A stretch of DNA of 64,000 bases from Bacillota bacterium (GTDB taxonomy: Bacteria > Bacillota > Clostridia > Christensenellales > Aristaeellaceae), in assembly GCA_023398575.1 (NCBI GenBank), contig JAEWSC010000003.1:1-64000 (forward strand), written 5' to 3'. A model generated the notes under the pieces. That model had not been told where the DNA came from. It saw nothing but the letters and a program-made list of their open reading frames with translations, and ran no database searches. This document shows positions 15,934-23,717 of the stretch, in pieces; within the stretch, counting starts at the first letter, position 1, and each line of letters opens with the position of its first letter. Position numbers and translations under genes: made by a program.

Positions 15934-16725
15934 TCACACCGCACCGGTCAGACGAAGAAACACATTTAAAACACCGCGTTCTATGGCCCCTGTCACCGTG
16001 GACATAATACCCGACAATACATTGGTAAAGACCAGAACCATGAGTACAATCTGCGTAATCTGAAAAAATTCCCGGTTTAAACTCAGTTTGCCGCGAAGAA
16101 TTAGATCGTTGAAAATGTGAAAACCGTCCAGCGGCGGGAATGGCAGCAGGTTGAAAATGGCAAGACCAAGATTGATTGAGGAAAACAGCAGCAAAAAGCG
16201 CTGCACATATTGCAGCCAGGGTGTCCGCATAAAGTCTGTGTAGTCGCCGCCCTGGCCACTGAGCAGGATATAAAACGCGTCCCCTTGCGTGGAAAGCAAA
16301 TTCATGGCGCCATTGGCCTGTATCACTTCCGGTTTCCATAATAGTCCGTTAATCCCTACCGCCAGTGCAGTTGAGGCAATAAACAACGTAAGGTTGGTGG
16401 CAATGCCCGCCACGGATACCAAGAAATCGTCTCTTCTAAAATTACTGAAATTTCTTGGATTAACAGGCACAGGCCTGGCCCAGCCAAATCCCAGCAGAAA
16501 CATGCAGGCCGTTCCAACAGGATCCAGATGCTTGATGGGGTTGAGGGTAAGCCGTCCCATCATTTTCGCAGTAGGATCACCGCAACGGTATGCCACATAA
16601 CCGTGGGCCACCTCATGAAATGTCAATGCCAGCAGTACTGACACAATCAGATAAACAAAATAGATAATGAATTGCAGCGGATCGGTTTGCAGCCAATTGA
16701 GCCACATTTGAAGGTTTCTGAACAA
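15934..16725 (-). CDS. site-2 protease family protein (peptidase M50)
   Basis: An integral membrane metalloprotease of the M50/S2P superfamily, 263 residues with about six membrane segments. Zinc ligands are His37 and His41 in FHEVAHGY with catalytic Glu38, and the third ligand Asp lies in NLLPFPPLDGFHIF. This subgroup lacks PDZ domains and is often found beside scpAB in Firmicutes. The start is read as TTG at 16725 with GAGGG seven bases upstream; the ATG at 16707 lacks a ribosome site. Substrate unknown. Confidence 0.9.
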   Translation of the reverse strand: MFRNLQMWLNWLQTDPLQFIIYFVYLIVSVLLALTFHEVAHGYVAYRCGDPTAKMMGRLTLNPIKHLDPVGTACMFLLGFGWARPVPVNPRNFSNFRRDDFLVSVAGIATNLTLFIASTALAVGINGLLWKPEVIQANGAMNLLSTQGDAFYILLSGQGGDYTDFMRTPWLQYVQRFLLLFSSINLGLAIFNLLPFPPLDGFHIFNDLILRGKLSLNREFFQITQIVLMVLVFTNVLSGIMSTVTGAIERGVLNVFLRLTGAV

Positions 16726-16864
16726 AACCCAGCCCTCATTTCATGCGTTGATGGCGCGCATGCGCCGTATGTTTCATTATACCCCATCACAAGCGGCATG
16801 CGCAAGTGCGCCGTATTCCTAACACACTGCTAACTTTGGGCTGTTCAAAGCCTGTCCGATGCGT

Positions 16865-16870
16865 TATAAT
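16865..16870 (+). promoter_or_regulatory. candidate -10 element for the orphan binding-protein gene
   Basis: TATAAT lies 41 bases before the TTG start at 16911. The best -35 at 17 bp spacing is TGTTCA, a weak match, so this may need an activator. The opposite-strand gene starts at 16725, so this is a divergent intergenic region. Confidence 0.4.
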
Positions 16871-16910
16871 GAAGAATAGTCATATAACAGGTGCAAAGGA
16901 GGACCTATCG

Positions 16911-18431
16911 TTGCGCAAGACGCTTGTGAGTCTTCTGCTGGTATGTATGCTCGCCTCCGCGCTTATCCCCGCGGTGGGCGAGCAAACCTCCGTTTCCGGC
17001 AAAAATTTCATATTAGCCGGGTATGCGGGGGATGATGCACAGCAGGATTTTGGCAAAAACCTGTTCTTTCAAAGAATGCAGGAGAGGACAGGCATATCCT
17101 TTGAGTTCCGGCAGTTTACCGATTACGCGGCTTGGTCGGCAGAAAAAACCAGGCTATTTGCGGGTGAAGAGCTGCCGGATGCTTTGTTTGGAGCAGAACT
17201 TTCTCCTGAGGAAACACTTGCCTATTATCAAAGCGGCAAACTGATTGATTTAGGCCCGCTGCTTAAAGAAAATGCCCCAAATTTAAGCGCACTGCTTGAT
17301 CAAAACCCCGCGTGGAGAAAGGCCATCACCCTACCTGGCGGGGCCATTGCCGCTCTGCCGGCTATCAACACTTTGCGCTCGCAAAATGCGATGTGGATCA
17401 ACAAGGTGTGGCTGGAGCGGCTGAAGCTTGACATGCCAACAGACACAGCGTCACTGAAAGCCGTGCTGGAGGCATTTAAGACCGGCGACCCCAATTATAA
17501 CAGCCGCTCCGATGAAATCCCCTTCACCTTCATAGGCCCATGGGATTTAAAATTCCTGGCCCATGCCTTTGGCCTATCTGCGAATGACTACAACATGTAT
17601 GTCGATGGCGCCGGTCAAGCCCAATTCATGCCTGTAAGTGAAAAGTACAGGGAGTTTATCGCCTGGGCCAAGGAACTGTATGATCTGCATCTGTTGGATC
17701 AGGATGGCTTTGTGACCGCCGATGCACTTCGCAAAGTGACGGATGAAAAGGCTGTGGTTACATACGGCGCATTCTTTGGGCCCTCGCCCATTACCTTCCT
17801 GCCGTCCAAGCTGGGTGAGGAGTATGTGATTCTCCCTCCCCTGCTATATGAAGGCAAGCAGGTATACCGCAGCTTTTTGGATTCGGCCGCCCGAGGCACC
17901 TTTGCCATTACCAGCGCCTGCAAAGACCCTGCGGCATTATTGCAATGGGTGGATTACCTGTATTCAGAAGAGGGCGGAAAACTAGCCCTGCTGGGTCAGG
18001 AGAATACAGAATTTGCCTATAATGAAAACGGCACCTGGCGGTGGCTGTATGCTGCGGAGGAGCTTTCGAATGCAATCACCGCCGCCACCTTACGTAGCAG
18101 CGATATATATCCAGTTTTAAACCCTGTGGATTTTCAATTGAAATTCGAAGATGCGCAAACTGTTCAGCTATTGCGTTACATGAAGGATTTAAGCGAAATC
18201 GCCACACTGCCGTTCCCGTCTTATACATTGACAAAGGAACAGCAGGAAATAATTGCTCCCCTGCAAATGGAAATTGGAAGCTATGTAGACGAAAGCCTTG
18301 CCAAGTTTGTGATAGGCGAAACGGAGCTTACCGATGTAACCTGGCAAAATTATCTTGATACACTAGACAAAATGGGACTATCCTCCTTTGTTGCCCTTTG
18401 GCAGCAAGTGCTTGACGGTCAGGCTCAATAA
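16911..18431 (+). CDS. extracellular solute-binding protein (family 1-like), orphan
   Basis: A 506-residue exported protein of the large carbohydrate/oligosaccharide-binding type. It opens with a signal peptide (RKTLVSLLLVCMLASALIPA), then GISFEFRQFTDYAAWSAEK, SPEETLAYYQSGKLIDLGPL and PAWRKAITLPGG typical of LipO/ExtSBP sequences. Again there is no lipobox cysteine. The start is the TTG at 16911 after AAAGGAGG; the longer frame to 16806 lacks a site. No permease or ATPase genes adjoin it. It lies 28 bases before galactokinase, which suggests a sugar ligand, but that is inference. Confidence 0.75.
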   Translation: MRKTLVSLLLVCMLASALIPAVGEQTSVSGKNFILAGYAGDDAQQDFGKNLFFQRMQERTGISFEFRQFTDYAAWSAEKTRLFAGEELPDALFGAELSPEETLAYYQSGKLIDLGPLLKENAPNLSALLDQNPAWRKAITLPGGAIAALPAINTLRSQNAMWINKVWLERLKLDMPTDTASLKAVLEAFKTGDPNYNSRSDEIPFTFIGPWDLKFLAHAFGLSANDYNMYVDGAGQAQFMPVSEKYREFIAWAKELYDLHLLDQDGFVTADALRKVTDEKAVVTYGAFFGPSPITFLPSKLGEEYVILPPLLYEGKQVYRSFLDSAARGTFAITSACKDPAALLQWVDYLYSEEGGKLALLGQENTEFAYNENGTWRWLYAAEELSNAITAATLRSSDIYPVLNPVDFQLKFEDAQTVQLLRYMKDLSEIATLPFPSYTLTKEQQEIIAPLQMEIGSYVDESLAKFVIGETELTDVTWQNYLDTLDKMGLSSFVALWQQVLDGQAQ

Positions 18432-18459
18432 TGCAAACGGTACGGAAGGAAGGAGCGGT

Positions 18460-19758
18460 ATGTTTATGAACCAATATGCCAATATGATCCGCGCTTTAAA
18501 AACCCCGTATGTTATGTCCAGGCTGACACATCTGTATGGCCGCAGGGATGGTATGCTGGTTGCGCAAACAGCCAGGTATATACGTCTATTAAAGCGGCAC
18601 GAGGAACTGTTTAATATATCAGACGAAGAAGTACAGTTGATCAGTGCGCCTGGCCGTACGGAGCTTTCCGGCAACCATACCGACCATAACCGCGGCAAGG
18701 TGCTGGCCGCCGCCGTCAACCTGGATACCGTTGCAGCCGTATCCAAAAGAGATGATATGACCGTCCGCCTTTGCAGCGAAGGGTATCCCGCCGTTGAATT
18801 ATCCCTTGACAATTTGGCTTATGTCCCAGCAGAGGTCGGCAGAACAGCCTCGCTGATCCGCGGTGTGGCTGCCCGCATGAAAGAGCTAGGTTATCCCATC
18901 GGCGGCTTTGATGCCGCCGTCACCTCCAATGTGCTTTCCGGCAGCGGCCTAAGCTCCTCCGCTGCATTTGAAGTGCTGGTCTGCGCCATTCTTGACAGCC
19001 TATATGGTGAGTTTAAAATTTCTCCGGTCGTCCGGGCGCAAATCGCCCAGTTTGCTGAAAACAATTATTTCGGTAAACCCAGCGGTTTGATGGATCAAAT
19101 GGCCAGCTCTGTCGGCGGGCTTGTAACCATTGATTTTAAGAAGGACGAGCCTGACGTCAAGCCAATATCCTACGATTTTGCCGCCCGCGGCTATGCGCTG
19201 GTGGTGGTCAATACCGGCGGCAGCCACGACGATCTCACGGCCGATTATGCCTCCATTCCCACAGAAATGAAGCAGGTGGCTGCATTCTTCGGCGAGGATG
19301 TACTGCGCAGGGTCAGGCCTGAACAGCTCATGCAGGAAATCTCTGCCGTGCGGGAAAAGACATCCGACCGCGCGGTGCTTCGCGCCATGCACTTCTTCAA
19401 CGAGAATAAGCGTGTATGCGACCAGGTAGCCGCTCTGGAGCGGGATGATCTGACGGCCTTCTACAAAGATGTTATTGCCTCCGGCCAGTCTAGTTTTATG
19501 TATTTGCAAAACGTATATGCCCGCCCCAACGAGCAGCAGCTCTCTTTGGGTCTTGCGCTGGCGGAAGACCTTTTAAAGAGCGATGGCGCCTGGCGTGTGC
19601 ATGGCGGCGGCTTTGCCGGCACCACGCTAAATTTTGTTCCTTTGGATAAGGTGCGCACCTTTACCGAAGCCATGGAAGCAGCCTTCGGCGCACACTGCTG
19701 CCACCAACTGGATATTCGCCCGGAAGGTGCGGCACGGATTGATGGACTGAACGGCTGA
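18460..19758 (+). CDS. galK: galactokinase
   Basis: A GHMP-family kinase of 432 residues that phosphorylates galactose at C1 in the Leloir pathway. The galactokinase signature is read as GRTELSGNHTDHNRG (substrate-binding His and Asp), followed by the ATP-binding motif LSGSGLSSSAAFEV and the third motif VHGGGFAGTTLNFV near the C-terminus. The first motif differs from the usual GRVNLIGEHTDY, so a related sugar cannot be excluded. The ATG at 18460 follows GGAAGGAGCGGT. No galT or galE is nearby in this window. Confidence 0.87.
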   Translation: MFMNQYANMIRALKTPYVMSRLTHLYGRRDGMLVAQTARYIRLLKRHEELFNISDEEVQLISAPGRTELSGNHTDHNRGKVLAAAVNLDTVAAVSKRDDMTVRLCSEGYPAVELSLDNLAYVPAEVGRTASLIRGVAARMKELGYPIGGFDAAVTSNVLSGSGLSSSAAFEVLVCAILDSLYGEFKISPVVRAQIAQFAENNYFGKPSGLMDQMASSVGGLVTIDFKKDEPDVKPISYDFAARGYALVVVNTGGSHDDLTADYASIPTEMKQVAAFFGEDVLRRVRPEQLMQEISAVREKTSDRAVLRAMHFFNENKRVCDQVAALERDDLTAFYKDVIASGQSSFMYLQNVYARPNEQQLSLGLALAEDLLKSDGAWRVHGGGFAGTTLNFVPLDKVRTFTEAMEAAFGAHCCHQLDIRPEGAARIDGLNG

Positions 19759-19804
19759 GCCAAAGGTGTTTACACGATTTATTTTGCAATCAGGTATTAT
19801 GTCA

Positions 19805-19833
19805 TTGACAAAGCAAAATCGTCATGCTATTAT
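19805..19833 (+). promoter_or_regulatory. promoter of ribU
   Basis: TTGACA (19805-19810) and TATTAT (19828-19833) are separated by 17 bp and lie just upstream of the FMN riboswitch. Confidence 0.75.
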
Positions 19834-19866
19834 ACGTGCGTAAACCCACAATCGCATAGCGCTTGA

Positions 19867-19990
19867 AGCTTCTTCGGGGCAGGGTGAAATTCCCTACCGG
19901 CGGTACAGTCCGCGAACCGTGCATATAAAGTGTATGGCCGATCTGGTGAAATTCCAGAACCGACAGTAAAGTCTGGATGATAGAAGAACG
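19867..19990 (+). ncRNA. FMN riboswitch (RFN element)
   Basis: The region carries the conserved RFN blocks: TCGGGGCAGGGTGAAATTCC, CTACCGGCGGT, AGTCCGCGAACC, TGGTGAAATTCCAGAACCGA and CAGTAAAGTCTGGAT. The P1 ends TTCTTC and GAAGAA close the six-stem structure. FMN binding would reduce expression of the downstream riboflavin transporter. Confidence 0.96.
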
Positions 19991-20007
19991 TTACAAAGTA
20001 TGTTTTA

Positions 20008-20035
20008 GCCCCTGAACAACTTTTGCTTCAGGGGC
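20008..20035 (+). terminator. riboswitch expression-platform hairpin
   Basis: GCCCCTGAA (20008-20016) and TTCAGGGGC (20027-20035) form a 9-bp stem between the FMN aptamer and the ribU ribosome site. Only a poor T stretch (GTGCATATTTT) follows, so it may act as a weak terminator, or work by changing access to the AGGAGG about 14 bases further on. Confidence 0.6.
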
Positions 20036-20059
20036 GTGCATATTTTAGGAGGCATTGCG

Positions 20060-20665
20060 ATGAACCCCAAAACCTATTTTACCCCCCCAAGGATGACCCG
20101 TATCGCCCTGCTGGCAGCCATCTCCGCCGTACTCTTTCTACCCACCTTTACGATTCCGATCATCGGCTTTTATAAGCTGGATTTGAGCAATCTGCCTGTG
20201 CTGCTTGGCGGCTTTTCCATGGGACCGATTGCCGGCTTGATCATCCTTGCCATCAAGAGCCTGACCGGCTTGATTACCACCACCTCCGGCGGCGTAGGCG
20301 AATTGGCTGATTTTTTGCTTGGCGCATCGATCATGCTGCCTGCGGTGCTGATTTACCGCACGAACAAAAGCCGCAAGAGCGCACTGCTTGGCATGGTAGT
20401 TGGCACCGTCGGTCTCACGATTTGCGGTGTTCTGGCCAACGCCGTGCTGTTGATCCCATTCTATGTTACGGTCATGCATTTTCCCTTGGAAGCCATTGTG
20501 AAAACATTCACCGATATCATTCCCTCTGTTGACAGTCTGGAAAAAATGTTGGCCTTTGTCACCGCTCCTTTTAATGTTCTTAAAGGCGTTGTGCTAAGCC
20601 TGGCCACCTTCCTCTTGTATAAGCATCTTTCCCCCATCCTTCACGGGCGCGGCGCCCGCAGTTAA
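20060..20665 (+). CDS. ribU: riboflavin ECF transporter S component (RibU)
   Basis: The substrate-binding membrane subunit of an energy-coupling-factor vitamin transporter, 201 residues with about six helices. After a short positive N-terminus the first helix reads IALLAAISAVLFLPTF, followed by YKLDLSNLPVLLGGFSMGP and AIKSLTGLITTTSGGVGELADF, typical of riboflavin S components. It relies on EcfA/A'/T encoded elsewhere. The ATG at 20060 follows AGGAGG. The FMN riboswitch upstream confirms the substrate class. Confidence 0.95.
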   Translation: MNPKTYFTPPRMTRIALLAAISAVLFLPTFTIPIIGFYKLDLSNLPVLLGGFSMGPIAGLIILAIKSLTGLITTTSGGVGELADFLLGASIMLPAVLIYRTNKSRKSALLGMVVGTVGLTICGVLANAVLLIPFYVTVMHFPLEAIVKTFTDIIPSVDSLEKMLAFVTAPFNVLKGVVLSLATFLLYKHLSPILHGRGARS

Positions 20666-20681
20666 TCCTGGGAGTGATTTT

Positions 20682-21143
20682 TTGCAATACGTAACACATT
20701 CCGCTGCTGAAACACGTTCCTTGGGCGAAGCGCTTTCCATAAGCCTTCGTCCGGGGGACGTGTTGGTGCTTCAAGGAGACATGGGCGCTGGCAAAAGTGA
20801 ATTCACCCGCGGCATCGCCAGAGGTCTTGGTATTTTAGGGTCCATTGCCAGTCCTACCTTCACCATTTTGCAGGCGTATGACTCAGGCCGGCTGCCCCTG
20901 TATCACTTTGATTGGTATCGGATCAACGACCCTGAGGAATTGTTCGAAATTGGTGTGGAGGAATATTTGCAGGGCGATGGCGTTGCCGTTGTCGAATGGG
21001 CAGAAAGAGCGCCGGAGCTATTACCGGATGCGTACTTGCTAATTTCCCTCTCAAATGGTGCAGGGGATGATGATCGGATTATCGAAATCATTTCTGTAGG
21101 CGGCTATACAAACGCAGCTTACGGGAAGGATATCAAGGCATGA
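20682..21143 (+). CDS. tsaE: tRNA threonylcarbamoyladenosine biosynthesis ATPase TsaE
   Basis: TsaE is the P-loop ATPase that resets the TsaB-TsaD complex in t6A37 synthesis. The 153-residue protein has Walker A GDMGAGKSEFTRG (S in place of the usual T), the conserved SPTFTILQAY and YHFDWYRI, and VVEWAER (Walker-B-like). The start is the TTG at 20682 with GGGAGTGA upstream. It overlaps tsaB by four bases (ATGA), so the two are coupled. Confidence 0.94.
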   Translation: MQYVTHSAAETRSLGEALSISLRPGDVLVLQGDMGAGKSEFTRGIARGLGILGSIASPTFTILQAYDSGRLPLYHFDWYRINDPEELFEIGVEEYLQGDGVAVVEWAERAPELLPDAYLLISLSNGAGDDDRIIEIISVGGYTNAAYGKDIKA

Positions 21144-21847
21144 ATATTTTAGCGCTGGACACCTCCGGCCCTGTTGCTGGGGTAGCCATTGTAAAAGGCG
21201 GCGAGGCGGTGTATGAGGCTGCTGCCGTCAACCGATTCACCCACTCTGTCAGCTTAATGCCCATGGTGGAAGAAGGGTTTACGCACACTGGCTTATCGGT
21301 TATGGATATTGATCTTTTTGCTGTGACCGCAGGCCCTGGCTCCTTTACAGGTATACGCATTGGCGTGAGCACCTTAAAAGGTCTTTCTCACGGGGCAAAA
21401 AAGCCATGCATTGGCATCAACGCTTTGGAGGCGCTGGCCACCGGTATTCCGTATTTTCATGGAACGGTCTGTCCCATTCAGGATGCCAGAGCCGGTCAGG
21501 TTTACTGCGCCGCCTTTGAGGCGGGGCTTCCTCCGAAAAGACTGACGGAAGATGCGGCACAAAAACTTGACGAGTACTTGTTAAAGCTGAGTGAACTAAC
21601 TGGTCCATATTTGTTTGTGGGAGATGGTGCAGCTGTCCATCAGGAAGCCATTGAAAAGCATTTTAAAGAGCAGGCATTATTCGCTCCCGCCCATTGCCGA
21701 TCTTTGCGCCCCTTGAGCGTTGCCCTGCTGGCAGATAAATACCAACAGCAGGCAGTAGATTATCTTTCCCTTATGCCCTATTATCTGCGTGCGCCGCAAG
21801 CCGAGCGCCAGCGCAAAATGCGGGAGGAAACGCATGGTGCCTTGTGA
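21140..21847 (+). CDS. tsaB: tRNA threonylcarbamoyladenosine biosynthesis protein TsaB
   Basis: TsaB is the inactive ASKHA-fold partner of TsaD. The 235-residue protein shows the N-terminal strand ILALDTSGPVAGVAI, the family motif AGPGSFTGIRIGVSTLKGLS and the loop INALEALA. The C-terminal half (PYLFVGDGA and onward) is variable as usual. The gene overlaps rimI by 14 bases, giving the common tsaE-tsaB-rimI cluster. tsaD is not in the window. Confidence 0.94.
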   Translation: MNILALDTSGPVAGVAIVKGGEAVYEAAAVNRFTHSVSLMPMVEEGFTHTGLSVMDIDLFAVTAGPGSFTGIRIGVSTLKGLSHGAKKPCIGINALEALATGIPYFHGTVCPIQDARAGQVYCAAFEAGLPPKRLTEDAAQKLDEYLLKLSELTGPYLFVGDGAAVHQEAIEKHFKEQALFAPAHCRSLRPLSVALLADKYQQQAVDYLSLMPYYLRAPQAERQRKMREETHGAL

Positions 21848-22334
21848 TGCGGTTGTGCGCCGGATGACCTTGAAGGATGTAGACGCCGTTCATCAAATTG
21901 AATCCGAATCCTTCTCCTCGCCCTGGAGCCGGGGGGCTTTTGAGGATGAGCTGATTGAAAACAAATGCGCTCGGTATCTGGTAGCGGAAGCAGGCAGTGA
22001 AATTGTCGCCTACGCAGGCTGCTGGATGGTGCTGGATGAATGCCACATTACCAATATTGCTGTCAAAAAAGACAAGCGCGGCAAAGGATATGGGCGCTTG
22101 ATTACGCAAGAGCTGATCCAATACGCCACCAACCTTGGCGCGTCGTATGTGACATTGGAGGTTCGCCGCACAAACCATACAGCCCAAAGCCTATACAGGA
22201 GCCTTAACTTTCTGCAAGTGGGCTGCCGGAAACGCTATTATGAAGACAATGGCGAGGATGCTATTTTGATGGCGTGCCAGACACTGCCGCCGGTTGATCC
22301 GAATTTTGCAGAAGAAGAAACGATTGAAATGTAA
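21834..22334 (+). CDS. rimI: ribosomal protein S18 alanine N-acetyltransferase RimI
   Basis: A GNAT acetyltransferase of 166 residues. It has the acetyl-CoA loop as KRGKGYGRLIT, NIAVKKDKR before it, LEVRRTNHTAQSLYRSLNF (motif B) and VGCRKRYYEDNGEDAILM, the RimI C-terminal signature. The start ATG at 21834 follows GGGAGGAAACGC and overlaps the tsaB end. Position after tsaE-tsaB supports RimI over a generic GNAT. Confidence 0.93.
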   Translation: MVPCDAVVRRMTLKDVDAVHQIESESFSSPWSRGAFEDELIENKCARYLVAEAGSEIVAYAGCWMVLDECHITNIAVKKDKRGKGYGRLITQELIQYATNLGASYVTLEVRRTNHTAQSLYRSLNFLQVGCRKRYYEDNGEDAILMACQTLPPVDPNFAEEETIEM

Positions 22335-22335
22335 C

Positions 22336-22378
22336 GTAAAAGCCTGGGAGGACCTCAAAAGGTCAGGCACCCCAGGCT
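22336..22378 (-). terminator. terminator between rimI and the RlmL-type gene
   Basis: The outer arms AGCCTGGG (22341-22348) and CCCAGGCT (22371-22378) enclose an inner stem GACCT/AGGTC. On the minus strand TTTT follows, so it serves the convergent methyltransferase gene; it may also slow plus-strand transcription from rimI. Confidence 0.65.
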
Positions 22379-22413
22379 CTCAACTTGATAAGTTGCTTCA
22401 TAGAAAAGCAAGC

Positions 22414-23535
22414 TCAATACATCAAAAACTCACACTCCAGCCGGCCGTTATACAGCCGGCGCTTTTTTTGCGCACGGCCGCCGAAGCAGCGTTCAAAGCC
22501 GGGATGGCTGGTCAAAACGCCCATATGCCAGCTCTCATGCCGGTTTAGCAAGCTGCCCATCTGTCCATATAAAGCTTCAGCGCTCTTTTTATCCCCCAGC
22601 CGCTCCCCATAGGGGGGATTGGCCAAAAAGACACCATTGCTTTTTTGCAGCTGAAGGGTGCGCAAATCCTTGGTGTATACCTCAATCCGTCCCTCCAAAC
22701 CGGCCTGGGCGATATGCTTTTTGCAAAGCTCCAGCGCCTTTCCATCAATATCGCTGCCGGAAATCCCTTTAACGAGACTGGGATCAAACGCCGCATTGGC
22801 CTTTTCACGAAGTGCCGCCCGCTCACGGGCCGGAAACATAGGCCATTTGTCGCAGGCGAACTCCCGGTTCAGTCCCGGCGCACGGTTGGACATTATCATG
22901 GCCGCCTCAATTAAAATGGTGCCGGTGCCGCAGCAGGGGTCGTGAAGCGCATCCCCCGCTCTCCAGCGGGAAAGCTTCACCAGCGCCGCCGCCAAGGTTT
23001 CCCGCAAGGGAGCTTCCCCGTTCCATGTACGGTAACCCCTGCGGTTTAAGGCCGTACCGGAAAGGTCTATGGTCAGGCGCGCAATGTCACCGTGCAAGCT
23101 GACGTCAATGGGATACACCGCGCCGGTTTCCTGGAACCAATCAGTTTTGTAGCGTTCCTTCAAGCGCTCGACGATAGCCTTCTTAGTAATAGACTGGCAA
23201 TCGCTCACGCTCATCAATTGGCTTCTGGCACACTTGCCAGATACGGGAAAGGATGCGTCCTTTGGCAAATAATCCTCCCAGGCGATGGCCTTCACTGCCT
23301 GAAACAATTCTTCAAAAGTGAGTGTCTTTGCTTCCTTTAAGACTAATAGCACCCTGTCGGCGCAACGCAGCCAAAGACAAGCCTCGTATGCCCCTTGCAC
23401 AGTTGCTTCGAATCTGGCACCGCCCAACTCTGCCTTTGCATTCTTGATTCCCAATGACTTTAATTCATCCGCTACTACGCCTTCCAGCCCGAAAGCGGCA
23501 GTCGCAAAATAGGTCTGCATATCCGTAATGGCCAT
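22414..23535 (-). CDS. THUMP-domain class I SAM RNA methyltransferase (RlmL / YpsC type)
   Basis: A 373-residue protein with an N-terminal THUMP domain (FATAAFGLEGVVADELKSLG) and a Rossmann methyltransferase domain. SAM motif I is HDPCCGTGTILIEAAM, and the catalytic motif is LANPPYGERLGD (the NPPY of N2-guanine methyltransferases). It matches the single-domain RlmL homologues of Firmicutes thought to make m2G in 23S rRNA. The ATG at 23535 follows AAGGAGGG; the longer frame to 23589 has no site. It is convergent with rimI and divergent from priA. Confidence 0.92.
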   Translation of the reverse strand: MAITDMQTYFATAAFGLEGVVADELKSLGIKNAKAELGGARFEATVQGAYEACLWLRCADRVLLVLKEAKTLTFEELFQAVKAIAWEDYLPKDASFPVSGKCARSQLMSVSDCQSITKKAIVERLKERYKTDWFQETGAVYPIDVSLHGDIARLTIDLSGTALNRRGYRTWNGEAPLRETLAAALVKLSRWRAGDALHDPCCGTGTILIEAAMIMSNRAPGLNREFACDKWPMFPARERAALREKANAAFDPSLVKGISGSDIDGKALELCKKHIAQAGLEGRIEVYTKDLRTLQLQKSNGVFLANPPYGERLGDKKSAEALYGQMGSLLNRHESWHMGVLTSHPGFERCFGGRAQKKRRLYNGRLECEFLMY

Positions 23536-23654
23536 AATGCCCTCCTTGTTCAGTTCATTCATTATAAAGATGGCGGATGGGAAAGTCAATCAAACCTATT
23601 TTGCTCTCAGAATGAAGCTCGCCCGCGAATTTGTCCGCAATCAAAAACCCGTGC

Positions 23655-23683
23655 TTGTGTAAACAGACGGTTGACGGTATAAT
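23655..23683 (+). promoter_or_regulatory. promoter of the priA operon
   Basis: TTGTGT (23655-23660) and TATAAT (23678-23683) with 17 bp spacing lie 35 bases before the priA start. Confidence 0.65.
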
Positions 23684-23717
23684 AAAAGTTGGCATTTTGT
23701 AAGTAGGAGGCGAAGAC

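Noticed and set aside
22449..22475. GCCGGC-containing hairpin with a T run near the end of the RlmL-type gene
   Set aside because: It lies inside the coding sequence and the T run is on the wrong strand for that gene; the hairpin at 22341-22378 is the better terminator.
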